Positions 22,338 through 34,744 of a stretch of DNA of 64,000 bases are shown here, piece by piece. The DNA comes from Hymenopus coronatus (taxonomy: Eukaryota > Arthropoda > Insecta > Mantodea > Hymenopodidae): NCBI GenBank assembly GCA_030762935.1, contig CM060900.1, positions 370,527,132 through 370,591,131 on the forward strand. The letters are read 5' to 3'. Made by a program: the position numbers and the translations under genes. Below the pieces are notes generated by a model. The model ran no database searches, was not told the DNA's origin, and saw only the letters and a program-made list of their open reading frames with translations. Position 1 is the first letter of the stretch. Every line of letters starts with the position of its first letter.

Positions 22338-23696
22338 ATTAGATTTTAAGATTTTTGTCCCTTACAGTAAAATAAATAAGAAAAAAACAAGAAAAAAAAT
22401 AAAAGCACAGAGTTTGTGGATATGAGTTGGCAACTTAAACAACTACACATATTACCTATGGCAGAGTTAAGGTTTGTACAAAGGTCTTTATTTTCATTCA
22501 TTTGTATTCTCCCTACTCAGCGTATACTGATGAGTTCTGCATTTATGTTTTGAAGAGCTTGGACATGTTATGAATATTTATGGATAGATTTTAAGTCATG
22601 TAACACTGATATGTTCTAAAATATTAGCTTCAAGGGTTTTGCTATAAACATTTTTGTTTTTTTTAAAATGTGTATTTGTATAGCTTTATTAATGCAATCC
22701 TGCTATATCACAGCTCATGTTCAAAGTTCAAATCAATAATAACATAGCTCTTTAGACACTTACTTTTTGTGTAAAATGTTTTTATTTATTTATTTTTTTT
22801 AATGAAGAAATTGGATTCAACTGTAATATTTTGAGCACACTTGTATGCTTTGAAGGGTTTTGCTACTATTTTAAGAAACTTGCTCAAAGCTCGGGTGACC
22901 TTAATGATCACAACAACCAATAAAAAATACTTATTTTACCTAGGCCTAAAATTAAAAGCATGCACAATACTGCATATCACACAACAAGCCATGCAAATAC
23001 TTCCAATAATGTTAAAATTTGACACATGGGTCTCCATCTCGAAAGTTACTGTATGAATATTTGCACAAAATACAGTGCTATGTTTCTTTATTAAAGGTCT
23101 TTCTTTTAAGTTGTATATGATTTCACAGCACATTCTTCTTTTACGGACAGTTCACAGGTCCATTCTAGAATGATAGATACTTAACCCTTTTTTTTTTTAA
23201 ATAATTCCTTTTGTTTCAGGTACTGCAAAACTGAGTAGCAAAATGCAATATTCATATTATTTAACATTTCTCTCAAAATGAAAAAAAAAAAATCAAACAA
23301 ATTTAATCAAAAAGATCTTGAGAATTCATAAAATAACAAAATAATAAATAATATGAAGATTATATATCAGATTCTGTTAGTAATGTAAATGGAAGGAAAT
23401 TTTGATATTATGGGGAGAGAATGAGAGAAAGGAAGAGGGGAAGAGAGAGAGAGAGGAAGCAAGAGATAGACAGTGAGAGGATTTTGAAGCAATGCTGAAG
23501 CATAATTATGAAATTATTAAAGGGCATGTTCTAGAAAATAAAAGTTGTAATTTAGTGTGGTTTTCACAGTACACTTCTGAAGAAACCAGTGTTCAGGTAA
23601 CACATATATGCACTGTATTAATTATAAATATTGAAGAAAGTATTGCTTATAGTAGGATTAACATATTACATATTATAATGCTTGAGCTAAAATGTT

Positions 23697-23832
23697 TCTT
23701 TTTTTATAGTTTAACACCCGCTTTTATTACTATGGCACCACAGGTGATGACACATGGAATGAAGATGGAGCACCAGTGGAATGTGATCGCGAGGGAAACT
23801 GGAGAACCTAGTGAAACCCTACCCCTGTGCAG
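23697..23832 (-). mobile_element. SINE-B, long 5'-truncated copy
   Basis: In sense (minus) it reads GGTTCTCCAGTTTCCC, CCATCTTCATTCCATGTGTC, then CACCTGTGGTGCCATAG and GCGGGTGTTAAACTATAAAA. It aligns with the copy at 44385-44610 over its whole length. The A-tail faces 23697. No clear target duplication. Confidence 0.75.
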
Positions 23833-24451
23833 CAACAACTTTTCTGCCATCTTAATAATTTCAATATTCATTTTGAATAATACAAAGTTTCTCTAAGGCC
23901 TTATTTTTGCTAAAGAAGGCTACCCAAATTCAGACCTAAATAAAATATTGATAAACACGTAACACTGTACTTCACTGCCATTACTATTGTCTTCAGCATG
24001 GCCCTTAAGTGGCTATTTTGGGACTCTTAACATAAATAGCTTTTACTTTATTAATTTCTCACATATATCCATGCCTTATAAAAATTGTAATAGGTTAATA
24101 CAGGAGCATCTTTAAACTGTATTTGCATTTTATATACCACTGCAATTATAGGAAAGGAGAAATATCTTGATTTTATTTAAACTCATTTCTGCAAGAAATG
24201 TATCTGTTTTAAATTTATACCTTTTCATAATGCAATAACATTTGAATCTGAGAAAATATGGGGGAAGATATAGAAAGCTTTCTGCAAGTTGCTCTCAGAG
24301 GTATTGAAAATATCACGGAAATAGGCAGTTGCCTCACGAAGCACACAAAGGCTGGCATGCATAAAGCAGTAAGGATTATAGGAAAGTACTTTGGTGATTT
24401 GAAAGTTTCACTTCTTGAGAGAACGAGCAACTAAAGTGGCTTAATTCAAGT
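23833..24451. other. Intergenic, no feature seen
   Basis: AT-rich. A minus ORF at 24215-24430 has no recognisable domain. Confidence 0.5.
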
Positions 24452-27400
24452 GAGATTAAGAAAATACAAAAACATGTTTCACTGCAAAGAGAGGGCATTC
24501 GGCCATGGACAGGTGGAGCCACCTACTGACCAGGATAGCAGCTGATATCACTGACCCCCTTAGATCAGCCGGCTGAGACATGCCAAATCAAAGAGGGAAA
24601 AGAATCCATAAGAGACCAGTTAATAGTGACATCTAGGGAGCAAAATGTGTCTTGCAACTGGCACCCATAGATCAACTGATCAAAACAGGCCACCACAGAG
24701 AAGGCAGCAGAGCTACACCTCAGTACCCTGAGACATACTCTGCCTACCATGGAAAGACTTTTACAGACCTAAGAATAGAGGAGAAGAACATGGAAAAAAA
24801 CAATCTCCAGATACAATCCATGATGGAAAATATCCAAAAAATGGTCAGAAAAGAGTTGAAAACTGTAGCCCAACATGTACCTGAATTTCAGGCACACCAA
24901 ATGAACCCCCCCCCCCAGAGAAAAACTCAACAAACAATGCTGAAGAGGGTATCAGCAATGAGGGATTTACCACAGTTAGAAGGGGATAGGCCTGACAACA
25001 ACTGCACAATCACAGCAGAAATGAGAATAACAACCAAACCAGCAGTTGCCAGTTATGACTCAAAATTTGCCCCTAACCAAAAGAAGGAAGGGGAATGTTA
25101 ATAGTACAAGACTCAAAATGGCCCCAAAGCTATACTGGATGTACATCAGACACCTGGATGAGGAAACCACAGAAGATGGCATCACAGTCTATATGGCAGA
25201 AAAGAGCAACAACACTGTCAAAGAATGCTTTATCCTCCAAACAAGAGAGAGGACCAAAGGTTTCAAAATAGCAGCTCTGGAAGAAAACAAAGACATGGTA
25301 GACAATGAAAACTTTTGTCCTGAGGGAATTTCTTTTCACCGCTACGAGTTTCAACATTAAAGCCCAGGACTCAGTAATGACTGTCATTGTAAGAAGCCAT
25401 GAACCAAAAAAAAAACAAAAACACAAAATGCATCAGGTTAACAATATGGAACATAGTAGGATTGAAGGCCATAATTGCAATGACCCCTCAACTCACACTT
25501 ACACTCAAACAGAATGGCACAGAAACTTTTAGCACAGAAGAAATAGGTATTAATAGCTTCTATGGTGTTCACTCCTTAGTCAAGAAAAGCAACAGAGGAT
25601 GCTCCTCGAGTTGACTGAGCTACTACATAAAGCCACAACTGCAACCTATCAGCCTAATTAATCACACAATCAACATCCTAACAGTAATCACCAGTAAAAT
25701 AGGCATAATAGGAGCATACTTCATGCCCAATACAGAACAAGAGGTCATCATTTACAGGTTAGAAAAGGCTCTGGAGGACACAAGAAATAACAAGCCAACC
25801 CTGCTACTTGGGGATCTGACCTGCTGCATAAATAAATGAGACCCAAAAACTCTCGGTCATGGACTTTCACCTAGACTAGCAGCTAAGATTGCTAAACACA
25901 TTTACAGCACTAAATGGAAGGAGCACAACTGATTTAGTGTTCATGAATGGTTGAGGACATGCACAGGTGCAAACAGAAAAAACTGCAATAAGAAAATACC
26001 TCCCAATAGTAGTGGAAATCCAACTAAGAATTGAAAAACAGGAACCAAAGATTCCAAGGTACATAGATGACATAAGATGGCAAATGCTTCGAGAAGGCAT
26101 ACTGGGAATCATGAATATGATGGGACAGTGGAAATAAGACAAAGAAACAGTAGCCCTGAATGACACAATTATACACACCGCCATTAAACTACCCACACAC
26201 ACAATTGCATTGCAAAGCCATGAATCAATGAGGAATGTATCACCACAAGAAAAAGAATACTACAACTACTCAATACCTCTAGGCTACATGGAGTGGATAC
26301 ACTAGGGAGTTACAATAAAGGGCGCCAGATACATAAAGGTTGCTGAAAGAAAAGGAGATACAATAGGCCCTATCAATAGAACAGAGATTAATAGTCGAGG
26401 CAGAAGCAAAGCCTTGTAAAACCTTATGGTACTTAAAGAAGCAGACCTCAACCCCTCTTGTAAATAAGGAGGAATAGGAAACAATTTTCAGTAATCTCCT
26501 TTGGAGAAACAGACCAAAAGTCAAACTGGTTCATACCACATGTGACAAACAAGCAGGACATATGCCCAATTACAATAAAAGAAATCAGACAGCTTATAAG
26601 AAATGGAAAACATTTTAAAGCAGCTGGATTGGACAGGGTATACACAGAATATTTAAAAGACACACTCCAAGGCCTGCTGGAGATGTCTGCATCATGAATG
26701 TCTGTACAACAAATGCCAAAAATGAAACTCAATTCTGGAACAGTGGAGAATGTCACTCATAATTATTATCTACAAAGGGAAAGGAAGGAAAGATGATCCA
26801 AATTCTTACAGAGGAATCGCCCTGGAGAATGTCAAGTTCAAGATTTTCTCTAAGACCCTATTATGACGTGTGGAACAAAGACAATCTGACAGCATTTCAT
26901 TGAATCAACATGGCTTCAGCCCAGGTAGATCATAACTACATGCTGTGCAAGAACTTATGCATGAAATAGCAATGACTCCAGCACACCCTATGTTCCACTG
27001 TATGTGATCTTCATAGATTACTCCAAGGCGTTTGACAGCATTAACAGAAGGATATTTGTCCACAAACTGAGAAGATACTAGGCAGATGAAATAGGGAATC
27101 TTAAATGTGAACTATGAGTCAATCTCATTGACTCAAGCAAGGGGACCCAATGAGCCCACCTTTCCTCAATGTAATGACCTCAGATATTGTCTAAACTAAT
27201 AGATATAAGAAATGTTTAACTAACTGTGTACTCAGAAGACATGGTCATCCTCTTCAGGAACTGGGAAAATCTGCAAGCTGCCTTGGAGAACATCAGGGCA
27301 TGGGCACAACATTTTTTTTTATGGAAATAAGCAGTACCAAAACAGAGGTAAATGAAATTTAGAAGGGTAGGATTTCTGGAGAAACCACCTCATATGCAAA

Positions 27401-28114
27401 GATGAAACTTTAGAGTTCATAACCAATTTCAAATATTTGGGAGTTGTGCTTCGCAATTGGAACCACTTTCTCCCTGTATATATAGGAATGCAACTGCTGC
27501 AACAAATGCCACATTACATTCCAAAACTTCAAATTCTATCTCTGTCAACTGCAATAAAGCTCTTCAAAGTTAAAGTTATGCTGGCCGCCACATTTGCATT
27601 CAATTAATATGCCCTTACCTTACAGTGAAAATCTCAAGATGCTAGAGAACATCAAAGTGAGATTCTTAAAAAGAGCTCTCTCAGTCTCAAAATTTAGGAA
27701 AAATAGCTATGCCTCTAAAATAGAGCAGGAGCCCTTTTTAATCAATGACATAAGACACATCTTCAGATTACCAGAAACACAAGCATTTAAAATCATCTTC
27801 AAAGACAGACAGAGAAAAGCTAGCAAGCTACCGGAAGAAATAATGGAGACTGAAGCTACAAAGTCAGAAATTTTGGAAAGAGCAAACTTCAAGCTTTGCC
27901 ACCTGTGTACACTTTTCACTGTCCACTGCCAGAACAAGTCATACCATGAACCCAACGAGGAATGTGTCTGAAAGAATTGCAACAAATCATGCCCTAGGTA
28001 TAATTTAACAGAGTGTGAAAGCAGATTTCAATCACTAACCATGCTAATTAAACTACACTGAAAATTTACAAATCTAATTGTACACATTGTGTTTAATAAA
28101 TAAATAAATAAAAT
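24452..28114 (+). pseudogene. Decayed LINE with EN, RT and C-terminal zinc finger
   Basis: A GC-richer 5' region and a 149-codon ORF1-like piece (24652-25101, Lys/Gln-rich, no clear domain) precede an endonuclease. The endonuclease starts near 25430 (TIWNIVGLKA, later GFYGVHSL-like and LLLGDLTC near 25803). RT pieces follow: EIRQLIRNGKHFKAAGLD near 26583, an SYRGIALEN-like NYRG motif near 26805, HGFSPGRS near 26910, and FIDYSKAFDSIN near 27012. A C-terminal Cys/His segment (NFKLCHLC, then NCNKSCPRYN) lies at 27885-28000. An (AAAT)n tail ends the element at 28093-28114. ATTCAAG occurs just before 24452 and just after the tail and may be a short target duplication. Frames are broken throughout. 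The clade is not assigned. Confidence 0.78.
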
Positions 28115-30118
28115 AACATTCAAGAAACCATTTAACTAGAAGCTTTTAGCACAAATGTTGCATAAGTCTCTACCCAATCAATAATTATAATTGTTATGAA
28201 AATATACTTATTTTGGTATAAAATGTTAATGCAAACAAGATTAATGTTCCCACAAGAGGATCCTGTATATATTTATTCATTTACTTTTCATTTTATAACA
28301 GAATCAGCCTATTTGAGAAATGCTTAAATAAATTGTCTAACATAAAATTGATTTATAATGTACATTATATATTTAAAGAAAACACAAGGATACTTTGGTG
28401 GCTGAAGTTTGATGAAGTACAACTTTTATAAATGTTGCATTATTTCTGAGTATTAACCATTAGAAAATAGAGACTAGTATCTAGTTACTGTGATAAGTTT
28501 CATTCTAAAATAAATGTGAATGTCAAATTTTTAAATGAGTTTTGGAAAACTATCCTAAATTGTTATCCATATTAGTGCCTGCAAGGAGCAGTTTTCAAAC
28601 CAACCACAACTCCTCTTCCATCTGACTGTTTTTTCTACAAATTCTTTTTACAACGAATAACAAATATAGAGTATAGAACTGGCTTATGTGTTAACGCTTC
28701 ATATGTAAGTAATATCTGATTTTTTCTGATATGAGTATTTTAGGTCTCTAAAAATATATAATATTCTTTCAGTCACTTTTCACTGGTAATTAAGATTGAA
28801 GAACTTAACCCTTAACAGGTATGGTGCATTTTTTTCCCCCCCACAAATAGTATGGTAGGATCAAGTGGACCCTATTCCTTTTTGAGCAATTATGAAGGAT
28901 GAGGAAGATATGTCACAATGGACTAAACATGAATTTTATATCCAGTTTTATTCAGAGATTAATCAGGCAAAAACTAAGTTGCAAGCTTCTATATTTCAAA
29001 AGTCAAAATGTAATCATTTTAAGAATCAGTTATATGGTTTCCTCTATGTATGACCAAGCTTGTGATCATAATCTTTATTTTCTCATTTTGACCTACAATA
29101 TCTGCAAATTCTTTAGAACATTTGGGGAACATCAATTCCAATATATGTACACTTCCACAGCAGTACATCACTTTTTGATCTTTTAAAACACAACAGGAGA
29201 TACAATTGTTGAAACATGTCAAGAAGACATTAGAAGTAAGTGCTTGGAAGAACATCTTTACCATTAAGAAAAGAAAAAGTAATGAGTTTTTTATCCCTTC
29301 CATTTCTAATGTCATCCAGCTAATCAGAAATACAGAGGGTGGCATTACATCAAGCAGGACAAAACTATCTGCAGGAATGTCAGCCAACCGTAAAACTGAC
29401 AGGATGTTCTTGGGAAGATCTTCTGAGAAAGTAGTTTTAAATAAAGACAAAAGTGCAGAAAAAAGCATGTGCATAAGATGCTGAGTCATCCCAACATAAA
29501 TTGTAATTAATATATATCATAGGCTTATTTTTATCAATACATTTCTCCCGTCTGATTTGCCCATCCTATTTAAATTCCAATTCTTTTTCCTAAGTTTTAA
29601 GGTTCTTCACAGTTTTCATTTCATTTTGTGCAACCAATTTATATCAACTTCATACCAAGGGTACCAACAGCACCATGTTTCATGTGTGTAGATAACCCTT
29701 CAAGGGTTTAAATAGTTTTGGAGTTCAACAGGGCAAATCCACAAAAACACCAGTAAGTGGCAGTGTTTGTATGAGTGACCAACGTTTTAATCCACTTACA
29801 TATCAACAGAAATGATAAGGGAACTATACTCATTGAGAGAAATTACCAGGTTTGTATTAGAATCCTTGATATTCAAGAACACTGCAAACAGGACAAAGTT
29901 AACATGTTTTCTATTTAAGTTACTAAGTCTTTATTTTTGAGATAATAAAAGTTGCCTTTCAGATTTAAAATCATTAAGAGGTCTTTATTTCACCCATCAG
30001 TATTCACCAATAGCTAGTTTTATAATTCTGAATACTTTGATCTTATTGAGACTAGACCTACTGCAGGGATAAATAATAACATTAAGGTGTCATAACAAAA
30101 AACCGGGTGCACCAGTAT
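28115..30118. other. Intergenic or intronic, no assigned gene
   Basis: Overlapping ORFs on both strands at 28899-29489 have no domain I recognise. The plus pieces 28899-29186 and 29206-29484 are consecutive and could be a transposase remnant, but no motif supports this. Confidence 0.45.
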
Positions 30119-30277
30119 TATATCATCATCATCATCATTGTTATTATTATTATTATTATTGTTGTTGTTGTTGTTGTCATTGTTGTTATTGCTATTATTA
30201 TTATTGTTATTGTTATTGTTGGTTTTTGTGATGTTGATGTTGTCGTCATTGCCGTTATCGTTATCATCATAATCATA

Positions 30278-30319
<42 letters not shown>

Positions 30320-30392
30320 TTTATTGTTGTTGGTTTTTGTGATGGTGTAGTCGTCATTGCCATTATCATGATTATTATTATCATCATCATCA

Positions 30393-30435
<43 letters not shown>
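30119..30435. repeat. Compound (ATT/GTT/ATC)n microsatellite
   Basis: About 315 bp of mixed trinucleotide repeats. The long ORFs here are artefacts of the repeat. Confidence 0.95.
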
Positions 30436-30436
<1 letters not shown>

Positions 30437-30749
30437 ATAATACTCTAAGATAATGAATGAAACACTATGTGCTGTAATATTTTCATATTTTGCAATATGA
30501 GAATTTCTTATTTTGATGTATTTGTTATTTTATAAAAGAATTAAAATATGAAAGGCATAGCATTTAACTGTGTTATTTTTACTGGCACTATTCCCATAAG
30601 CTGACCAAATTATAACGTGATAATTTTGTAATGAAGAATATGTAAACACAAGAGCTTATAGTATAGTGAAGTGTTACCCTCTTTTGTGTTTGCATGCTTA
30701 TTTTTATGACACTTGAATGTTTCATTTCACTATGCTGAAAATGGAAATG

Positions 30750-30955
30750 GAGCTTTATTTATGAACACTCTTTAACTGCTGTTCTCAGCATCCCATTCTA
30801 TACTGGACGTGAAAGATCAGTTAATTTTGCTCAGAGGCCTCTTTTACCAGGTTTACGTGCCATAAATCTACGAGAAGGGACTAATGGCTTTACTTCCCTT
30901 CCGAAGGAAGCCATGCTAAGGATTTAACTCTGTTTATGCATATAGTGCATAATAA
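30750..30955. repeat. Unnamed interspersed repeat X, copy 1
   Basis: CTCTTTAACTGCTGTTCTCAG, then CATCCCATTCTATACTGG, then TGCTCAGAGGCCTC recur at 32.7-33.0 kb. The following part (ACGTGCCATAAATCTACGAG, then CCCTTCCGAAGGAAGCCATG) is GC-richer than its flanks. It is probably a SINE or other short retroposon; orientation is unknown. Confidence 0.6.
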
Positions 30956-31035
30956 ATGAAAATGATGATGATTATGATGATCATACCTGAAACACTATGT
31001 CCTGTAATATTTGCTTTTTTCTTTTTCAATGCTTG

Positions 31036-31038
<3 letters not shown>

Positions 31039-31124
<86 letters not shown>
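31039..31124. repeat. (ATA)n microsatellite
   Basis: About 28 perfect ATA units. The Asn-rich and Ile-rich ORFs here are artefacts. Confidence 0.97.
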
Positions 31125-31125
<1 letters not shown>

Positions 31126-31299
31126 GATGATGTTGATGGTGCTGAAAACGATGACAATGACGATGGCAAGGGTGGCAGTGGCAGTGGTGATGGTGTTGAT
31201 TGAAAGGTGCTCTCATGCAAGGTTTATTTTGGCATCTTAATGTTTCGATTTAATCTTCTAGTGATTCTAGTCTCAAATATTAAATAAGAGCAGCATATA

Positions 31300-31641
31300 A
31301 CTCCATGGCACGACAGCTCACGGGGAACCTTGGCCTACTGCCCGGCTGCTGCATCCCCCATCTCGGTCCACTACAGACGTCATGGATGGGGTGCAGTATT
31401 GGAGGGTGAGACATGGTCAGCGCCTCGAGTCCCCCGGCCGGTTAATGTGGTCCTCATGACTTGGAGCCGATACTTCTCCATCAAGTATTTCCTCAATAGG
31501 CCCCCCAGAGACCTTACGAGGCTGAGTGCACCCCGGGCCAGGTCTCCCAGCGGGGAAAAATCCCCACGCTGGTACTGGGGATCGAACCTAGGTCTCCCGC
31601 TTGGTAAGCAGCTGTGCTACCACCACGCTAAGGAGACGACC
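31300..31641 (-). mobile_element. tRNA-derived SINE-A, full length, 14-bp TSD
   Basis: Sense is minus. It begins with a tRNA-like head, GGTCGTCTCCTTAGCGTGG with a box-A-like TTAGCGTGGTGG and the box-B GGTTCGATCCC, and has a ~270-bp body. The perfect 14-bp direct repeat AAGAGCAGCATATA flanks it at 31286-31299 and 31642-31655. The 3' end (CCATGGAGT) has no A-tail. The tRNA-like part most resembles tRNA-Gly (CAAGCGGGAG...GGTTCGAT); this parentage is tentative. Box A/B would serve as an internal RNA polymerase III promoter. Confidence 0.9.
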
Positions 31642-31655
31642 AAGAGCAGCATATA

Positions 31656-32700
31656 TGTACACAAATACACACTAGCTATTGGTGGTTACTAATAGGTTAA
31701 ATAGAGACCCCCTTCTGATTCTCAATCTAACAGGTGACTATTATCTCTAAAATAAAGCTCTGTAACTGAGTTGGAAAACAGGTTGACTTTTTCAACCTGT
31801 TTGCACTGTTGCTGTATATCATCATGAACTGCAATACAACCTGGAAACTCCCCTCAATGAGCATGATTCCATCACCATTTCTGCTGATATCTAAGAGGAG
31901 TAGAATGCATGTCACTCAGGCTAACACCACCACTGACTGATGTTCATGTGTATCTGCCTGTTGAGTTCTGCAACTTTTTAAATTCACAAAGGGTTTTCTG
32001 CACAGATGAAATACAGTGCTGTTGGCCTACCTGGTATGCTAAAATTAAAATTCTGGGAAAGTATGGCAGATTCTGTTGAGTTTATTGATGGCTTTTTCTT
32101 CAGAAGCATTTAGAATAGCAAAGCACTTTACATATTTTTACAAATTACTAATATTCCATAGCACTTTTACGACACCTAATGTTCAATAATCATAATAAAG
32201 CATATGAACTCATTCTCAATGTTTCAATAATCATGATTCTGCAATAGTCATATGGGGTAAGTACTGCAGCATTTCCTGAAGTTTAGTTTATTTATCTGTA
32301 GCTCTCAATGCCACATTAAGCACTTTTTATTCTGTTAAAGAAATTTGAAAGACATTTCTCTTGTTTGCATTACCTATGCATATGAAAAATGTTTCCAGTT
32401 TAGCAGCTTGGAAAATGTTTCTTAAAATCTACCATATTTATATTCTTCTCTTGTTCACAATTATCATTATCATCATCATTATTGTCTTGAAGTATTTAAC
32501 TTTTAAGTCTGTTAAAACTCAGACATCTGATCTCAACAGCATAGGTGACAAGATCAAAATTTTCAAAACAGGACATTATAATGAAAAACTAGGATATTTT
32601 AACTAAAGCCTGAAACATTAAATTCCCTTTATTCATTAAGAACAATAAAGTAAATTTTGGTGCAAAATAACATGTTACCACACAATTGGAGAACATTTAA
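31656..32700. other. Intergenic or intronic, no feature seen
   Basis: AT-rich, with no exon or element recognised. A short minus ORF at 31727-31915 has no domain. Confidence 0.5.
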
Positions 32701-32704
32701 AATT

Positions 32705-33005
32705 CAAACTGAGTTTAGTTTATGGGCGCTCTTTAACTGCTATAGTTCTCAGCTTCCCATTCTGTATTGGGCATGAAAGAGCACAATTAATTGATGAAAA
32801 GGATAAAATTTTCCGATTAGAAATTTGATTAAATCCTCCAATTGCTCCAATAAATGCAGAAAGGATAATTATAACTTGAATAAAGTAACTATTAATTAGT
32901 ATGTAGGAAATTAAATAATGGTATTTGGGCTTGATTTATGTAAATTGGTTTTATATTGATTATAGTGGTAATAAAATTTTAATTCTGCTCAGAGGCCTCA
33001 CATAA
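32705..33005. repeat. Unnamed repeat X, copy 2, split by a mitochondrial insert
   Basis: The left part (GCTCTTTAACTGCTATAGTTC ... CATTCTGTATTGGGCATGAA) and right part (CTGCTCAGAGGCCTCA) match copy 1. In copy 1 these parts are adjacent; here ~195 bp of foreign sequence separates them. Confidence 0.65.
32786..32980 (-). pseudogene. ND2: NUMT: mitochondrial ND2 fragment
   Basis: Read on the minus strand with invertebrate mitochondrial code (ATA = Met), the segment gives LISYMLINSYFIQV, then GAIGGFNQISNRKIL and SFSSIN. This is the conserved core of NADH dehydrogenase subunit 2 (complex I, inner mitochondrial membrane). A lower-similarity stretch precedes it, with one base lost near 32900. The insert interrupts repeat X, and AATTAATT-like sequence at both junctions suggests microhomology-mediated break repair. 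Alternative: a short read of COX1-like text (FITTMINM) at the 32980 end may be chance or a second mitochondrial fragment. Confidence 0.72.
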
Positions 33006-34432
33006 GTGGAAGATGAAACTTTAAAGCATTTGCAGCTATTTAGTAGTTTTAAAGTAATGATTCAATGCAATTGCATCCCATGAAGCCAGATATATAACAG
33101 ACTCATGGCATGAATTTTCCAACTATTTCTACATAACATGGAATGATGCATATCAAACATGAACATTTACTTCTAAAAATTCATTTAATTTTCACTTTCT
33201 TTTTTGACTTCTGTTTTTCTGTCATCACTGCCTATCATCATTATTTCTATCATCATTAAATGTGGAACTTAAGTTTAACATAAATATGAAGAATAATTTT
33301 ATTTTAATGATAGCTTAATAGAAAAAATCACATGTTCAGTGAAACAAATTAGTAACAGCACTAGAGCAGGATGTACTTTAATCGACATCAGATTCTGTTG
33401 AGGATATAGTGAGAGTTAACCAGATGTAGTGTCAGCATACGTTTTTTTAAGAACAGAAAAATCCCCTTTAAACCTTAAATTATTATATTGCCATATTGTA
33501 TGTTATATTATAGTGCATTTCAATATTTGGTACACTTTACTGTTGAAAGGCAGAAAGCACTACATTTTGGCTTTATTGTAAAAAGCTGGCTAGATATTTA
33601 TAAAATATTAGAATGGCAAGACATGTCCTGAAAAACCCAGATGTCTGGCCAGCTATACCAGTGTTTCTTTGAGTGTCCTACAACCTTCTTGCCCCTCGGT
33701 CTGCATACAGAATTATTTATTATGGAATGTGATCTCTGTCAATACGTTTTATATGTTCAAGCCAGGTGTCTCTATAATCTCCAATTTTATCTACAAGGTA
33801 GTCAGCAATGAGGTCAGTTCTAATGTCTGCATTATTTTTCTGTTCATTAGACTATCCAGTTGATGTCATTAAAAATCTCACTTACTGGTTATAGTCTGCC
33901 TTTAACCCTTTTTGTTAAGGTCCAAGTTTCACATTACATTACATTGCTACATGTGAATCCTGTTTTCAGATCAGACACAAAGTCCAGCTTTAGGATGTAG
34001 ATCAAATCAGAAATTAAAAACATGTTGGTTTCAAGATGGCTTCCCTTTGTACTTTCTTTCCTAGTGTTCTTTCAATAGTACCATTCATTTGGTTAAGCTA
34101 TTTTATTATGTATGTGAAATTCGTTATGATAAGATACTTTACACTTCAGGATTGTAAAACTCTAAGCCTGTTCAATGGAGGTATTATTGGCTTCTATTTT
34201 GGATTGAACTGAATTTACTCCTTTAAAGACACCTTTATTTAATACTGGCATATTTAAGCAGTATATTCTTAGAGAATATATCTTGTGACTTCACATTTTC
34301 TGGTCAAACTTTGTAACACTGGCATAGAAGGTTGGGGAGACTATAGTAAGCATATGGAGACAGTAAAATAAGGTCAGGAATAAACAAAACAAATTACATA
34401 AAATAAAGCATAAATCACAAAATTATAATTAT
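33006..34432. other. Intergenic or intronic, no feature seen
   Basis: AT-rich. A plus ORF at 33669-33863 has no recognisable domain. Confidence 0.5.
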
Positions 34433-34527
34433 CACTACTACTAGTACTACTACCACTACTACTAGTACTACTACCACTACTACTACTACTACTAGTACTA
34501 CTACTACTACTACTACTACTAGTACTA

Positions 34528-34567
<40 letters not shown>
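34433..34567. repeat. (CTA)n microsatellite
   Basis: About 45 ACT/CTA units with interspersed AGT and ACC triplets. The Ser-rich minus ORF (34374-34685) is an artefact of it. Confidence 0.94.
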
Positions 34568-34744
34568 GACAACTGCCACTAGTAATGATAGTTACTAACC
34601 TGTGTAATACACAGTACAAAATTTGGAGAACTCCAATAGCCAGGAAAGAAACAGTTATGTTTTCTTGTACATAAGTGCAATGCACCTGTCTATTCTTTCC
34701 ACAAATAAGTCTATAATTTGTTTTACAAATATCTGATCACTGGA

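Larger units (their letters stand above)
21143..23690. other. Intergenic or intronic with microsatellites
   Basis: No exon or element recognised apart from the TTTC and ATT arrays listed separately. A GA-rich tract lies at about 23405-23485. Confidence 0.55.

Noticed and set aside
29019..29489. 156-codon minus ORF
   Set aside because: Overlaps plus-strand ORFs of similar quality, and no domain or composition favours either strand. Left unassigned.
30107..31240. Long Ile-, Asn-, Tyr- and Leu-rich ORFs on both strands
   Set aside because: They are translations of ATT/ATA microsatellites without coding signal outside the repeat.
32925..32985. COX1-like reading (FITTMINM) at one end of the mitochondrial insert
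   Set aside because: Only about eight residues match, the frame then fails, and the ND2 reading explains the rest of the insert. A second fragment is possible but not supported.
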